Assembly: GCA_022605955.1 (NCBI GenBank)
Contig: JAKCOZ010000002.1
Coordinates: 72,644,783-72,708,782, forward strand
Direction: 5' to 3'
Source of the DNA: Rallus limicola
Taxonomy: Eukaryota; Chordata; Aves; Gruiformes; Rallidae
Length of the DNA stretch: 64,000 nucleotides
Shown here: one piece after another, positions 63,479 to 64,000 of the stretch
Layout: each line of letters opens with the position of its first letter
Numbering within the stretch: the first letter of the stretch is position 1
Notes under the pieces: generated by a model
Seen by the model: only the letters and a program-made list of their open reading frames with translations
Database searches by the model: none
What the model was told of the DNA's origin: nothing
Position numbers and translations under genes: made by a program

Positions 63479-64000
63479 TATAACAATCTCCTTCAAACAA
63501 AGCCTGAAATAATTCAGAATGCCAGTTAATTCCTGATCTATTCCTCAGGTAACAAAATGGTATTGACCTTATTTTCATTAGAGCGAAAGCAAGAAAAAAA
63601 TGAAACCTAAACAGATTGGATATTAATTTTAGATTTCTCTTTCTTCAAAGTAGCAAAGATTAATCAACTTCTTCTTTCTGCATTTCTATTCTCATGAATA
63701 ATTATGAAATCTTTGAAATTGTGACTCACCCATTACAAGAAGAGGATGTATTAATTGCTCAAGTAGTTTCAAACTTTGAAAGTTTATCAAGTGATTATGT
63801 GTCTTTCCCAAATTTATGCTGTGCCAAAAGTCTCTTTTCAAGTTGTTTGAAACATCATAGCTTTACAGAAACAAGGGATTTACTTCTCTCCTTTTAAGAT
63901 AACTTAATTAAGAAAATGATCTGTGAGCAGGTCAGTATCAGCTGTCCTGATGAATTCACAAATTTGACTAGCAGGATAAATCACACAGACAGAAGGACTT
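63479..64000. other. Unique AT-rich non-coding DNA, no gene recognised
   Basis: No repeat or exon is recognised; a 67-codon open frame at 63694-63897 has no motif. Confidence 0.7.

Noticed and set aside
1..64000. Prokaryotic features (operons, CRISPR, phage or plasmid genes)
   Set aside because: Avian CR1 and LTR repeats, low coding density and the lack of ordered genes show that this is vertebrate nuclear DNA.

Overview
The window reads as AT-rich, non-coding vertebrate DNA from a bird. The main evidence is the interspersed repeats. There are about a dozen CR1 LINE fragments carrying the typical avian CR1 3' end (8-bp units related to ATTCTATG and the TTGGAAGGGACC block), plus one LTR that starts TGTCCTGGTT and carries a CTTATCnCAACCCA block, as in avian ERVL-type LTRs. 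I saw no L1, Alu or B1 signature, as expected for a bird. The order within birds is not resolved; the CR1 subfamilies would fit a galliform but do not prove it.

Layout. Positions 1-12587 are mostly unique sequence with one CR1 (4038-4430, minus), an A17 tract preceded by AATAAA (to 1878) and one weak LTR-like stretch (8881-9078). The longest CR1 copy (12588-13926, plus) holds a decayed reverse transcriptase. Further CR1 copies lie at 15637-15805 (+), 20411-20830 (-), 26491-26655 (+), 27591-27689 (-), 31252-31359 (-), 34968-35470 (+), 37018-37462 (-), 40767-40868 (-), 58792-59690 (-) and 62743-63478 (-). A much older CR1/L3-like remnant lies at 46070-46760 (-). A probable solo ERVL-type LTR occupies 22850-23249 (-). 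The remainder is unique AT-rich sequence with short low-complexity patches.

No host protein-coding exon, rRNA, tRNA, CRISPR array or operon-like cluster could be supported. Nearly all reading frames longer than 60 codons outside CR1 look like chance openings. The window is best read as a gene-poor intergenic region or the inside of a very large intron.

The more interesting points are structural: two nearly identical CR1 copies in opposite orientation about 23 kb apart; a CR1 with endonuclease and reverse transcriptase remnants joined by an internal deletion; a CR1 3' end expanded to seven 8-bp units; a possible poly(A)-tailed retrocopy, which is uncommon in birds; and a cysteine-rich open frame at 55477-55884. 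I found no convincing undescribed biological system.
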